Shown here: one piece after another, positions 1 through 9,292 of the stretch | Layout: each line of letters opens with the position of its first letter | Numbering within the stretch: position 1 is the stretch's first letter | From: Nitrospiraceae bacterium | GTDB taxonomy: Bacteria; Nitrospirota; Nitrospiria; Nitrospirales; Nitrospiraceae | NCBI GenBank assembly: GCA_919902665.1 | Contig: CAKKRK010000001.1 | Location: 125,998-189,997 of the forward strand | DNA: 64,000 nt | Reading direction: 5' to 3' | The notes under the pieces: generated by a model | The model's database searches: none | Seen by the model: the letters and a program-made list of their open reading frames with translations, nothing else | What the model was told of the DNA's origin: nothing | Made by a program: the position numbers and the translations under genes

Positions 1-1
1 G

Positions 2-211
2 ATCGGGATGACCCGAGTGGCAGCGGGCATCGTTCTCGGCATGTGGTTTATCACGCAGCTGATCAGCGGAGGCATGAGCGTAGGTGCGACAGGAGGGGGC
101 GTCGCCTTTTTCGCTCATATCGGTGGATTCATCGCAGGCATGGCACTGATTGGTCTTTTCAAACGGAAGGATGTGCGTTTTTTTTCGCCTGGCCGGTCGA
201 CGTGGTCTTAA
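2..211 (+). CDS. Rhomboid family intramembrane protease, C-terminal fragment (truncated by window start)
   Basis: Frame is open from base 2; C-terminal rhomboid-like [17 protein letters not shown] motif. Confidence 0.75.
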   Translation: MGMTRVAAGIVLGMWFITQLISGGMSVGATGGGVAFFAHIGGFIAGMALIGLFKRKDVRFFSPGRSTWS

Positions 212-244
212 TGAGGACGTCCCTCCCTGAACCGAGAAGACTGC

Positions 245-2092
245 TCATGCAGCATCCAACATCTCTCTGACCTTCTCGACTAAGCCGGACTGACGGTAGG
301 GATGCTGTAGGACAAACCGCTGATTGATCCGATGGTGCTGAATCGTTTCATCATCGTAGCCCGAGACAAACAGCGTCTTCATCGTTGGATGCTGGCTCAG
401 AAGTCGGCGGGCAAGTTCACGCCCTCCGATCTCACGCATCACTAAGGGACTCACTGCGAGATGAACAATCCCCTTATAGTGTTGAGTGAGCATAAGCGCC
501 TCGACCGATGAGGCCGCCTCCAAGACTCGATAGCGATGGCGCTGTAAGATGGACCGTGCCAGCTTCCGCTCAATTTCGCTTTCCTCCACAAGCAGGATCG
601 TTTCATCTCCTTTGGCTAACATCGCTTTGAGAGTCATCTCCTCCCGTACCTCCTGCGCCGGGGCCGCAGGGAACATGACTCGGACAACCGTCCCTTGCCC
701 TGGCCGGCTCTCGACGTCTAGAAGGCCGCGGTTTTGTTTAACAATCCCGAAGACCGCAGTGAGACCAAGACCAATGTTGGTTTCTTTCGTCGAGAACAGC
801 GGTTCGAACATATGGGCCTGAGTATCCAGACTCATGCCGGTTCCGGTATCACTGATTTGAATGAGGATCTGGGAATGTGCTGTATTGACCAACATCGGTC
901 GGGCCAATTTTTGAAGCTCCTCAATAGTCTTGATCTCAATCGTCAGTTGGCCTCCGTTGGGCATCGCATCTCGTGCATTAACAACCAATTGAAGAAGAAC
1001 GGTTTCCAAGCCTTCTCGATCCACTTCGGCATAGGCTACCTGCTCATCCACCTTGACGACCAGCTCAATATGGTCAGGTAAAAGACTCACGATCATACTG
1101 CGCAAATCGGCGAACACCGCTTGGACGGACCAGATATGTCCAACGTGCCGGCTCTCACACTCCAGTGCAATGAGCTGAGCCGTGAGCGTGGCAGCCTTTT
1201 CACCGACTCTAAAGAGCTCGTCGGCAGGAGATCTGAGAGGGTCGTTCGGCTGCAGACCCGATAACATGACACCGGTCTGCTTTCCAATGACAGCAAACAA
1301 CGCCCCGAATTCACCGGCAATTCTGGCCGTGACTCGACCGACGGCTTCCATCTTCTGTGCCTCATGAAGTTGTCGCTCAAGCCCCTTCCTGACAACATGC
1401 CCCTCGCGGAGACCAACATTCGCCTTTATAAGGTCCTCTTTCATGGATTTAATTCTGGCTTCAAGCTGAGTTTTGGCGGTCTCCAATTCCTCCTCGGTCT
1501 TCTTCAGTTGCTCTACATCTTTCTGGAGCGAGACCTTTTCTTCCTGAGCAACAGCCGTGCTTTCTAGCGCGACCCCGTAGAACACCGCCATGACGAGAAG
1601 GACCGGGATGCCCAGCAGCTGTCCGGTAGCCATGACTCCGGTTTGCAGTACCCCTTCATAGAGCACAACCGCATAGCCAGCACTCAAAAGCAGTGAGAGG
1701 CCAAGTAGATGACTGAGCCGCCTGACTGACGCCGCCACCAACATAAGAACAAAATAGGCAATGTACAGATCTGACCGGGCGTTTCCGGAAAGATAGATGA
1801 CCGTTGTCACGAGGAGCGTATCTGCTGCAACAAGTCCTGCACTAAACCAGGCCGCTCCCAGTAGAGCTTGAGGCAACATCGCGATGACGAGGATTCCCAG
1901 CCAGAGCCCGACCACCAGACTATTGCTCATCACTCGACTCACGACTGATTCGGCACCGAAGAGCAATTCATACGAAAGGATGATGGTAACGAGGCCCTGG
2001 AGAACCAGGAACCGGGAGCTTGGGTTCGAAAGCAACCGACAGAGTCTAGCCGACGCCTGACCGGAACCTGCTTGGACCAAATTGTGTCCCAT
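245..2092 (-). CDS. Hybrid histidine kinase-like protein with multi-TM N-terminus, HATPase_c domain and receiver-like C-terminus (phosphoacceptor residues apparently lost)
   Basis: N-box LLQLVVNARDAMPNGG, G-box SDTGTGMS, GLGLTAVFGIVKQNRG; C-terminal ETILLVEESEIERKLARSILQRHRYRVLEAA receiver-like. Confidence 0.85.
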   Translation of the reverse strand: MGHNLVQAGSGQASARLCRLLSNPSSRFLVLQGLVTIILSYELLFGAESVVSRVMSNSLVVGLWLGILVIAMLPQALLGAAWFSAGLVAADTLLVTTVIYLSGNARSDLYIAYFVLMLVAASVRRLSHLLGLSLLLSAGYAVVLYEGVLQTGVMATGQLLGIPVLLVMAVFYGVALESTAVAQEEKVSLQKDVEQLKKTEEELETAKTQLEARIKSMKEDLIKANVGLREGHVVRKGLERQLHEAQKMEAVGRVTARIAGEFGALFAVIGKQTGVMLSGLQPNDPLRSPADELFRVGEKAATLTAQLIALECESRHVGHIWSVQAVFADLRSMIVSLLPDHIELVVKVDEQVAYAEVDREGLETVLLQLVVNARDAMPNGGQLTIEIKTIEELQKLARPMLVNTAHSQILIQISDTGTGMSLDTQAHMFEPLFSTKETNIGLGLTAVFGIVKQNRGLLDVESRPGQGTVVRVMFPAAPAQEVREEMTLKAMLAKGDETILLVEESEIERKLARSILQRHRYRVLEAASSVEALMLTQHYKGIVHLAVSPLVMREIGGRELARRLLSQHPTMKTLFVSGYDDETIQHHRINQRFVLQHPYRQSGLVEKVREMLDAA

Positions 2093-2296
2093 GTTTTTCT
2101 AGCCTCCCGCTTGCAACAGGACGTGGGAGCCAGCAAGTGTCATACCCTAGGATTCCCAGCCAACCATGTTATTTACGAGGGTTGCTATCTTCCTCCCGAT
2201 CCTTTTCGGACCAGCCATTGACAAAATCGAACGGCAAGACCCTGTTGGCTACCAGGAATCTTTTTCAGCACATAGACGTGAAGGATTGAAACGAGC

Positions 2297-3460
2297 TTAG
2301 GCAGGTCGTCGAACGCGTGCAATGAACTGACGAGCCGTTTCTGCTGCTGTCGCCACTTGAGGAGCGGTAAAAGTCACATGCCCCATCTTTCTCCCAGGAC
2401 GAATCATCCGCTTACCGTACAGATGAAGCACAGCCCCTGCGGTTGAATAGAGTGCGTAGGATCCTTCTCTGGATGTCACAGATCCTACTTCCTCACCAAT
2501 GAGATTGACCATTACCGCAGGGCTCAAGAGCCTTGCGTCTCCCAACGGAAGCCCACAGGTCACTCGTACCTGTTGCTCGAATTGGGATACCGTACAGACG
2601 TCCAACGTATAGTGACCCGAATTGTGAGGACGAGGTGCAATCTCGTTAATAAGGAGGGACCCATCGTTGGTCTGAAAGAGTTCCACACAAAATACACCTA
2701 CACCCTGTAACGCCGTGACAGCTCGCTTCGAAAGTTCTGTTGCCTGCTCAGCAACGTCAAGTGGAATAGCAGCAGGCACCCGCGTTTCTCGTAAGATGCC
2801 CAGCTCATGCCGATTCTCGACCACTGGATACACACAGGACGCCCCACACTCGCTTCGCACGACGAGCACCGAGAGCTCTCGGACATATTCAATGAACTGT
2901 TCGAGAATCCATCGTTGACCGGACTTGACTGTTCCCAAGATGTGTTCAAGCTCCTGGACATCCGAGGGCTTTCGAAGGAGCCACTGACCTTTCCCGTCGT
3001 ACCCACTCTTTGCGGTCTTACAGACAGCGGGAAGGCCGAGACGGTCCACAGCTGAGACGAGTTGAGATGCCGATTCGACGATGGCGAAAGCGGGGACAGA
3101 GAGGTGTCGTGACAATAAGTATTGCTTCTGTTCAATCCGGTCTTGAAGGATCTTAAGCACAGCTCCCGTAGGTCGCATCGGGCGACGCATCTCCAGCCAT
3201 TCACAGAGCTCAGCCGGCACATTTTCCCATTCCAAAGTCACGGCATCAACGAGACTGGCAAATCGGTCACGGGCGGCAAGATCTGAGAATGGCGCAGTAC
3301 ATGAGTGGGTGGCAAGTCGATGGGCTGGCGCGTCGGCATCTGGATCCCAGACAGCCACCTGATAGCCCATGCGGTGGGCAGCCCCAGTGAACATCGCCCC
3401 CAATTGTCCTCCACCCAATACTCCGAGCGTGGAACCAGGCTCAAGGACTCGTTCCGTCAC
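2297..3460 (-). CDS. purK: 5-(carboxyamino)imidazole ribonucleotide synthase
   Basis: [14 protein letters not shown]-terminus and ATP-grasp motifs; 4-nt overlap with purE. Confidence 0.95.
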   Translation of the reverse strand: MTERVLEPGSTLGVLGGGQLGAMFTGAAHRMGYQVAVWDPDADAPAHRLATHSCTAPFSDLAARDRFASLVDAVTLEWENVPAELCEWLEMRRPMRPTGAVLKILQDRIEQKQYLLSRHLSVPAFAIVESASQLVSAVDRLGLPAVCKTAKSGYDGKGQWLLRKPSDVQELEHILGTVKSGQRWILEQFIEYVRELSVLVVRSECGASCVYPVVENRHELGILRETRVPAAIPLDVAEQATELSKRAVTALQGVGVFCVELFQTNDGSLLINEIAPRPHNSGHYTLDVCTVSQFEQQVRVTCGLPLGDARLLSPAVMVNLIGEEVGSVTSREGSYALYSTAGAVLHLYGKRMIRPGRKMGHVTFTAPQVATAAETARQFIARVRRPA

Positions 3461-4050
3461 GGTCGTCGGCTCATCTCGTCCGCTCCGAGGTTACCAAGAC
3501 CTGTGCCCTTGGCTTCGGGAGAATTGAGAACACTCTTCGTTTGAGCCGCCCGATAGCGCTTAATGTTTTTGGCAATTTCAGGATGGCTTCCCGCCAAAAT
3601 CTGTCCTGCGAGGAGGCCAGCATTTTCGGCACCTCCGATCGCCACGGTAGCCACGGGAATGCCTTTGGGCATCTGAACGATGGACAACAAGGAATCGAGG
3701 CCGCGAAGGTTTTCTGTAGGAATCGGGACACCGATCACCGGAAGATGAGTCTTTGCTGCCAGCATGCCGGGAAGGTGAGCCGCTCCTCCAGCCCCCGCAA
3801 TGATGACTTTGATCCCGCGCCCTGGAGCACTGGCGGCGTATTCGAAGAGGCGGTCCGGCGTTCGATGTGCAGAAACGACGAGTAGCTCATAGGGAATATT
3901 GAGCTCGTCCAAAATCACACCGGCCTTTTCCAAAATGGGAAAATCTGATTTACTCCCCCCCAAGACCCCGACAAGCGGCTTGCGGCTCTTAACCTCTCGG
4001 CTCGCTCGTTGCCGCGAGCGGTTCGCTGCCTGCAGTATTCTGGCCATCAT
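3457..4050 (-). CDS. purE: 5-(carboxyamino)imidazole ribonucleotide mutase
   Basis: [48 protein letters not shown] motifs. Confidence 0.95.
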   Translation of the reverse strand: MMARILQAANRSRQRASREVKSRKPLVGVLGGSKSDFPILEKAGVILDELNIPYELLVVSAHRTPDRLFEYAASAPGRGIKVIIAGAGGAAHLPGMLAAKTHLPVIGVPIPTENLRGLDSLLSIVQMPKGIPVATVAIGGAENAGLLAGQILAGSHPEIAKNIKRYRAAQTKSVLNSPEAKGTGLGNLGADEMSRRP

Positions 4051-4297
4051 CTACCTCTCCTTCTATATCCATCATGCAGTCTCTTTCCAGAGAAAAAGTA
4101 GTGGCACCTTAGCGAGTCCAACTATTGGGGTCAAGGAGATTGGAGGTGTGATAATTACCCCTTCGAACAATTGAGCAGGATACGGCGCTAACAGCAATTC
4201 GCTGGTCTGTACATATAACGAAACCGACGCAGGACTTGTGGTTGCCGATTACGGTGCGCTGGAGAAATATACCTGCACCAGAAAATCGGCGGAGACA

Positions 4298-4330
4298 AAG
4301 ATGGCCCAGGGGGATGCCCTGAGCCATCTT
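4298..4330. repeat. Inverted repeat, about 14-bp stem with one mismatch and 5-nt loop
   Basis: aagatggcccaggg-ggatg-ccctgagccatctt. Confidence 0.6.
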
Positions 4331-4347
4331 CAAGAGGGAGAGGTGAT

Positions 4348-4370
4348 GTGCCGCACCATCGGTGCGGCAC
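4348..4370 (-). terminator. Perfect 10-bp hairpin just downstream of the HlyD-like gene; candidate operon-end terminator (no clear T tract)
   Basis: GTGCCGCACC-ATC-GGTGCGGCAC perfect inverted repeat 7 bp beyond the stop at 4377. Confidence 0.5.
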
Positions 4371-4376
4371 GATCGA

Positions 4377-5822
4377 CTATTTACCGCCCGGTGCTGCCAC
4401 CTTTGGCGCGAACATCTCAAACACACTGGGCTCCCGCTCCAGGTAGTCCGGCGGGAAGAAGTTAAATCGCCGCCACAGTTCATACCACAGAGGGACGCGA
4501 TTCATGACCACCCAGCCCAACACTTTTGTACCCTGCCTCACCTGAGCCTGATCAGGCCATGGTTGAGATTCTTCTGGATCAGGAACGACCCAGAATCGGT
4601 AGTTCCCTTTTCCATCGTCAATCTGGTCAACCACCTTGATCACGCCCCCGCGAGTGCCCGCCATCAACCCAGGCCAAGCCGGTAATGGGATGGCCGGGAC
4701 TCCAAAAAAGAGGATCCGAACCTTTCGCCCAGGCTTCAAAAGTGGGGAATCCAATCCTTCGGCCACCATTTCAATGGCTGGATCAGAGGCGACTGGAGAA
4801 ATTGTAACCAGGTTTTCTCCCTGCTTGACCGTCTCATTAAGACCAACTTTGGCCATCTTGACGACCGTGCCATCCATCGGCGCATACAGCTTTGCGGCCT
4901 CAATACGTTGCTGAACTCCCTGTTGTTTGTAGGAGATCTCAGCTAAGGATTCGGTTGCTTTGGCAGCTTCCGCGACGGCAGAATCACGTGATGCAATGGC
5001 GTCCATCAGTTTCTGATGCACATCAGCTGACACTTGATCACGACCGAAGCTCAAGGCCGACCGAGACTGCTCGGCAGCCGACAAAGCGGCCTGCGCTGCC
5101 TGCAAACCGGCCTTGGTGCCGATCTCGGTCTGAATCGTGAGCTCAAGTTCGCGCTGGGAAACCAGTCCATCACGGACAAGCTGCCGATGACGGTCGACAT
5201 TGAGTTGTGCCGTGTGCACATCGATCTTGTACTGCTCAACCTTCTGTTGAGCCTCACGCACTTTATTATCGGCCTCGACCACGCGGGCCTCCGCTGAGGG
5301 CACAGCAGCCTGCACCAACTTTTTCATCTCCCCGATTCTTTTCGTCAGCTGATCAGCCCTGGACATAGCTGCCTGGCGAGTTTGCTCCAGCGCTACCTTG
5401 CGCTGTTCGAAGAGGGGGAGGATCTCGGGCGCCATAAAGGTTGGATCGTAATCTTCCAACTCGCCGACAAGTTCGCCCTTCTTGACTTTGACTCCTTCGT
5501 AAATATGCCAGGCTTTGACACGGCCTGTAATCCGAGACTCAATCTGCTGCGGCCGGTCATATGGCGTGTAGGCGGAAACTTTTCCAGACGCCTGGATCGT
5601 TTGTGTCCAGGGTACGAATTCGAGGATGATCAGAAAGAGCAATAGAATTGTCAGAATGGCACGAGAAGCCGTGAACATTCCGCTAGGAATCTGTACTGCC
5701 TCCCAGCACGGCATCTTGGCCAATGCCGACCCCTGATCGATGGAGATCGCCTCTAAGCCGACCCCTCGCCGGACCAGCGCACGTTCTCCACTGTTTTCCA
5801 GACCGCGACCTAGGCTAGCCAT
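4377..5822 (-). CDS. HlyD/MFP-family periplasmic adaptor
   Basis: Single N-terminal TM, lipoyl-like ITGRVKAWHIYEGVKVKKGELVGEL, long coiled coil, LYAPMDGTVVKMAKVGLNETVKQGENLVTI. Confidence 0.85.
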   Translation of the reverse strand: MASLGRGLENSGERALVRRGVGLEAISIDQGSALAKMPCWEAVQIPSGMFTASRAILTILLLFLIILEFVPWTQTIQASGKVSAYTPYDRPQQIESRITGRVKAWHIYEGVKVKKGELVGELEDYDPTFMAPEILPLFEQRKVALEQTRQAAMSRADQLTKRIGEMKKLVQAAVPSAEARVVEADNKVREAQQKVEQYKIDVHTAQLNVDRHRQLVRDGLVSQRELELTIQTEIGTKAGLQAAQAALSAAEQSRSALSFGRDQVSADVHQKLMDAIASRDSAVAEAAKATESLAEISYKQQGVQQRIEAAKLYAPMDGTVVKMAKVGLNETVKQGENLVTISPVASDPAIEMVAEGLDSPLLKPGRKVRILFFGVPAIPLPAWPGLMAGTRGGVIKVVDQIDDGKGNYRFWVVPDPEESQPWPDQAQVRQGTKVLGWVVMNRVPLWYELWRRFNFFPPDYLEREPSVFEMFAPKVAAPGGK

Positions 5823-5867
5823 GGAGCCTCCATTAATTTACCGGTGTTGATTTGCCGTTCCAATCGC

Positions 5868-7550
5868 TTACGCATGAGCATGATGCAGCATGATGCGACG
5901 ATCCGCATGATCCGTAAGATTGGGATCCGTCGAGACGAAAATCACGGACCAGGCTTCATCTTTCGAGCACAGCCGACGCAAGATACGCTCACGCAACGAC
6001 GGCTCAAACGAGTGAATGAGGCCATCAAATATCAGAACTTGCGGACGTCCTAAAATGGCTCTGGCCAAGAGGATCTGCACAATGTGCGTTGGCGAAAGTG
6101 ATTCTCCAAGCGTAGAGATATCGGACTTGACTCCGCGTGGCAACCCTTCGACATCTTCTTCAAGTTCGGTGAAGCGGAGCGCCCAGTTGAGGTCGTCATA
6201 CGTGACATAGGAACGTCCCATCACGATATTTTCTTCAACCGTTCCCTTCACCAACGACAATTGGGAGTCGATCATGACACTGCGGCATTGGTTGATGGCA
6301 TTACCGTCAATATACCGGAGGTCGACCCCATTGTACTGAACGACGCCATTCGTTGGAACTTCCAGGCCACCCAATACTCTGGCCAAAGCTGTTTTGGCCC
6401 CCGTGGTCCGAGCGTAGATACCGAGCTTCTCACCTGGTGCGACATCCAGGTTGAAGCCATCGAATACCGACACCCCACTATGAACCAAACTGACCCCTTT
6501 GCAGGTAACCCGAACTCCTTGAGCCAAGTGCTTGGGCAACGCCACCGTTGATTCTGTTGTGACCTGATCTTGCTCCTGACTAAAGACCTCATCAAGGTGG
6601 GTCAGGGAGGCGAAGAAATAGTACACAGACCCCATGTTCTTGATCAGGGAGTCGAAATTGATGACGAGTGCACTCACGACCGCTTGAACAGCGACTAACT
6701 GCCCTAGAGTCAACTGCCCTGACGCCATGAGTGAGGCTGCGATGCCAAGCGCTCCGGCTTGTGCGATGGCTTGTCCGCCCACAGATCCAATATATTGCCG
6801 CACGAGAACCGCAAACCTTGCCTTCCGAGCTTCAACATACCGACCGACCAGATCGTTCGTTTTGTTCATGAGAAACGGGCGGCTGTCAGTGGCCTTCAGC
6901 TGCAGTGCATTCTTTGAAACCTCTTGAACAAAATTGAAGACGTCGTATTTCGCGTGAGACATGGCGAGGGTACTTTTGAGGGCACCACGGGACAACACGA
7001 AGAACGTGATGCCAAACCCAGCCAAAAGCATAAGGTTGTACATGAGGAAATAGGGATGGTAGACGACCAACACAACCATGCCGACCGTACCACCCACCAC
7101 GACATTGATCAGGTCGATCAACAGCGTGGACAGAGCACGTTGCATGAAGACCGTTTCCATAAAGTAGTTCGTAATTTCAGGCCGTGAACCTTTAAAACGA
7201 TTCCGAGGAAGCTGGTCCACCATCGCAACCGTGACTCGTGCAAAGATGCGGCGTTGCACGACATCCACCGCGTAGAAGTGGAATGTCTTGAACAGGCCGA
7301 CAAACAACAGCACCGACAGCATAATGCCGGTCAACGTCCAGATCATGACCGGCTGAACCGCATAGGAAAAGGTGCTGACCAATTCCTGCACGGTCAACGG
7401 GATGATAAGAGAAAAGAACCCGACGGCCAGCGCATAAGAAAAAATCAAACTCATGATTTTTTTCTCAGCCTTCATGGCCACGGACAGCTGCTTCATCAGC
7501 GCTTCGAACAGCCCCTTGGAACCTTCGCCCTGAGGTTCTTTCATGACCAC
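5868..7550 (-). CDS. ABC transporter-like fused TM/nucleotide-binding-domain protein with degenerate ATPase motifs
   Basis: N-terminal TM domain and ABC-fold C-terminus; Walker A read as ARTTGAKT, signature LSPTH, Walker B VLIFDG. Confidence 0.8.
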   Translation of the reverse strand: MVMKEPQGEGSKGLFEALMKQLSVAMKAEKKIMSLIFSYALAVGFFSLIIPLTVQELVSTFSYAVQPVMIWTLTGIMLSVLLFVGLFKTFHFYAVDVVQRRIFARVTVAMVDQLPRNRFKGSRPEITNYFMETVFMQRALSTLLIDLINVVVGGTVGMVVLVVYHPYFLMYNLMLLAGFGITFFVLSRGALKSTLAMSHAKYDVFNFVQEVSKNALQLKATDSRPFLMNKTNDLVGRYVEARKARFAVLVRQYIGSVGGQAIAQAGALGIAASLMASGQLTLGQLVAVQAVVSALVINFDSLIKNMGSVYYFFASLTHLDEVFSQEQDQVTTESTVALPKHLAQGVRVTCKGVSLVHSGVSVFDGFNLDVAPGEKLGIYARTTGAKTALARVLGGLEVPTNGVVQYNGVDLRYIDGNAINQCRSVMIDSQLSLVKGTVEENIVMGRSYVTYDDLNWALRFTELEEDVEGLPRGVKSDISTLGESLSPTHIVQILLARAILGRPQVLIFDGLIHSFEPSLRERILRRLCSKDEAWSVIFVSTDPNLTDHADRRIMLHHAHA

Positions 7551-7674
7551 CCCCAGTAATAAGTCAAAATGTGAATCATCGGCCCCTTATCCCCCTACCA
7601 AACTAAATCATGTTCGAGAGTTTATTTCCAATCCACCGAACGAACTATCTGCTACCACCAACCCTATGCACAGC

Positions 7675-9267
7675 CTAGTCACGTCCAAGCAGTTTACGGC
7701 CTGAGGACCCTGCTGCCTGTAGCGGATCACCATATTTGGCAAGTACCTTCTCACCCACTGGTTTCGCCAGTGCCCCTCTTGCATACAACATCCCCCCACG
7801 GGACACTACATAGTCGGCCTGGGCGCGGTAGAGCTCATAGGATGTCTCAACTACGTTGCGCTCACGCAGATTGACAAAGAGAATGCTGGTCGCTCCCATA
7901 TTAAAGCGAGCCCGTTCCCCCTCTTCCAACGTCTTGGCCAAGCGAAGAGCCTCTGTTGCAGCCTTCACCCGATCCCTGGCCCGCACTTGGGCAGACAGCC
8001 AGTTATCGACATCGACCGCAACCTGCTTTTCAGTATAGGCCTGCTTATACGCCAATCGTTGCTGCTGCGCTTCTGCGTGAAGAACCTTCCCTCGGGCGCC
8101 CCGATTGAACAACGGCATACTGAAGAGAGTCCCCACTCGGTAGCCGAACCCTCCAATCCAATAGATGCCACCCACCGCCGGTCCCCCCTCAATCTGTAGC
8201 TTGGGAAGCAGACCATTCTTCGCTAGTTTCAGTTCGATATTGTTCAGTCTGGCTTCAATGTAGAGATCGCGCACTTCCGGGCGATCCTCAGTGGCTTCTG
8301 CCTTAAAAGCCGCCACATCCTCTTCGCTTGGCAACGGCATTTCCCCATGAAATTCCGGAGCCCACTCCGGTCTCGGTGTCACCGGCTCGCCATCCTCCCA
8401 GAGAAAGAGCGCCAGCTTATATTGCTCATACTCGACCTTCCGTTGCGCATAAATGGCCGCTTCTCGACGCCGCTGAACTTCTTCCCGGGCTTCGACCACA
8501 TCAATCGGTGCAATGGCGCCGGCTTTGGATCTGCCCTCCACCATGCGATAGCGCTCCTCCGCGACGGCGAGCGCGCGCCTCACGACATCGGCCTGCTTGA
8601 CGGTGACCTGCCAGTCCCAGTATTGCACGGCTCCGGCGAGATAGAGATCTTGCCGCTTCTGCGCCACCTTCACCTCCGCTTGTGGCCCAGCAAGCTCTGC
8701 CTGTTGAAACTCGGCATTCGCTTCGTTGACCATGAATCCACGAAGCAGGTTAAACGATCCGCCAACGATGGCCGTTTGCTGCGTATAGAACAGTGTCAAG
8801 TCGGTAGGGAAGGCTACGGGGCCAGTGTCCGCAGAGTGAAGGAACGCGCCAGCATTTCCAGTCATCGTCGTGTGATCCCCAAAGCCGTGACGGATCCCAC
8901 CGAAGACCTCAAATCCCCAGGGGTGCCCGATCTTGAGCATCGTATCGCTATAGCCACCAGTCAGGGTATTTATTCCGCTAACGTTCGTCAGATTAAACGT
9001 CTGATAGCGATCGACCTCGACCTCGTTCCGAAACTTGGGCTCCCAGGCACCCAACGCTTTCAGGATTTTCGCCCGAGCCTGCGAGCGTTCCAGTCCCGTA
9101 GCGCGGAGCAGCGGATGGGTCAGTTCGATTCGCGCCAGCACCTCCTCAATAGTCAGTGGAGCGGTGCGAGTCGACTGAGATTTTAATACACTGGAATCAT
9201 GAATCGGTTCCGCCACTGCGGTCGCCGACACCACCATCATCAACGAGAACAACAATAGAAGGATCAA
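7675..9267 (-). CDS. TolC-family outer membrane efflux protein (copy 1); likely TTG start at 9267 within ORF 7675..9330
   Basis: Signal peptide, paralogous to the next two ORFs; AAAGGAG upstream of a TTG aligned with the starts of the paralogs. Confidence 0.8.
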   Translation of the reverse strand: MILLLLFSLMMVVSATAVAEPIHDSSVLKSQSTRTAPLTIEEVLARIELTHPLLRATGLERSQARAKILKALGAWEPKFRNEVEVDRYQTFNLTNVSGINTLTGGYSDTMLKIGHPWGFEVFGGIRHGFGDHTTMTGNAGAFLHSADTGPVAFPTDLTLFYTQQTAIVGGSFNLLRGFMVNEANAEFQQAELAGPQAEVKVAQKRQDLYLAGAVQYWDWQVTVKQADVVRRALAVAEERYRMVEGRSKAGAIAPIDVVEAREEVQRRREAAIYAQRKVEYEQYKLALFLWEDGEPVTPRPEWAPEFHGEMPLPSEEDVAAFKAEATEDRPEVRDLYIEARLNNIELKLAKNGLLPKLQIEGGPAVGGIYWIGGFGYRVGTLFSMPLFNRGARGKVLHAEAQQQRLAYKQAYTEKQVAVDVDNWLSAQVRARDRVKAATEALRLAKTLEEGERARFNMGATSILFVNLRERNVVETSYELYRAQADYVVSRGGMLYARGALAKPVGEKVLAKYGDPLQAAGSSGRKLLGRD

Positions 9268-9292
9268 GGAAGGATGCTCCTTTGTTGCTGAA

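Noticed and set aside
4109-4483. Minus-strand 124-aa ORF between purE and the HlyD-like gene
   Set aside because: Overlaps the end of HlyD and the hairpins; composition not protein-like.
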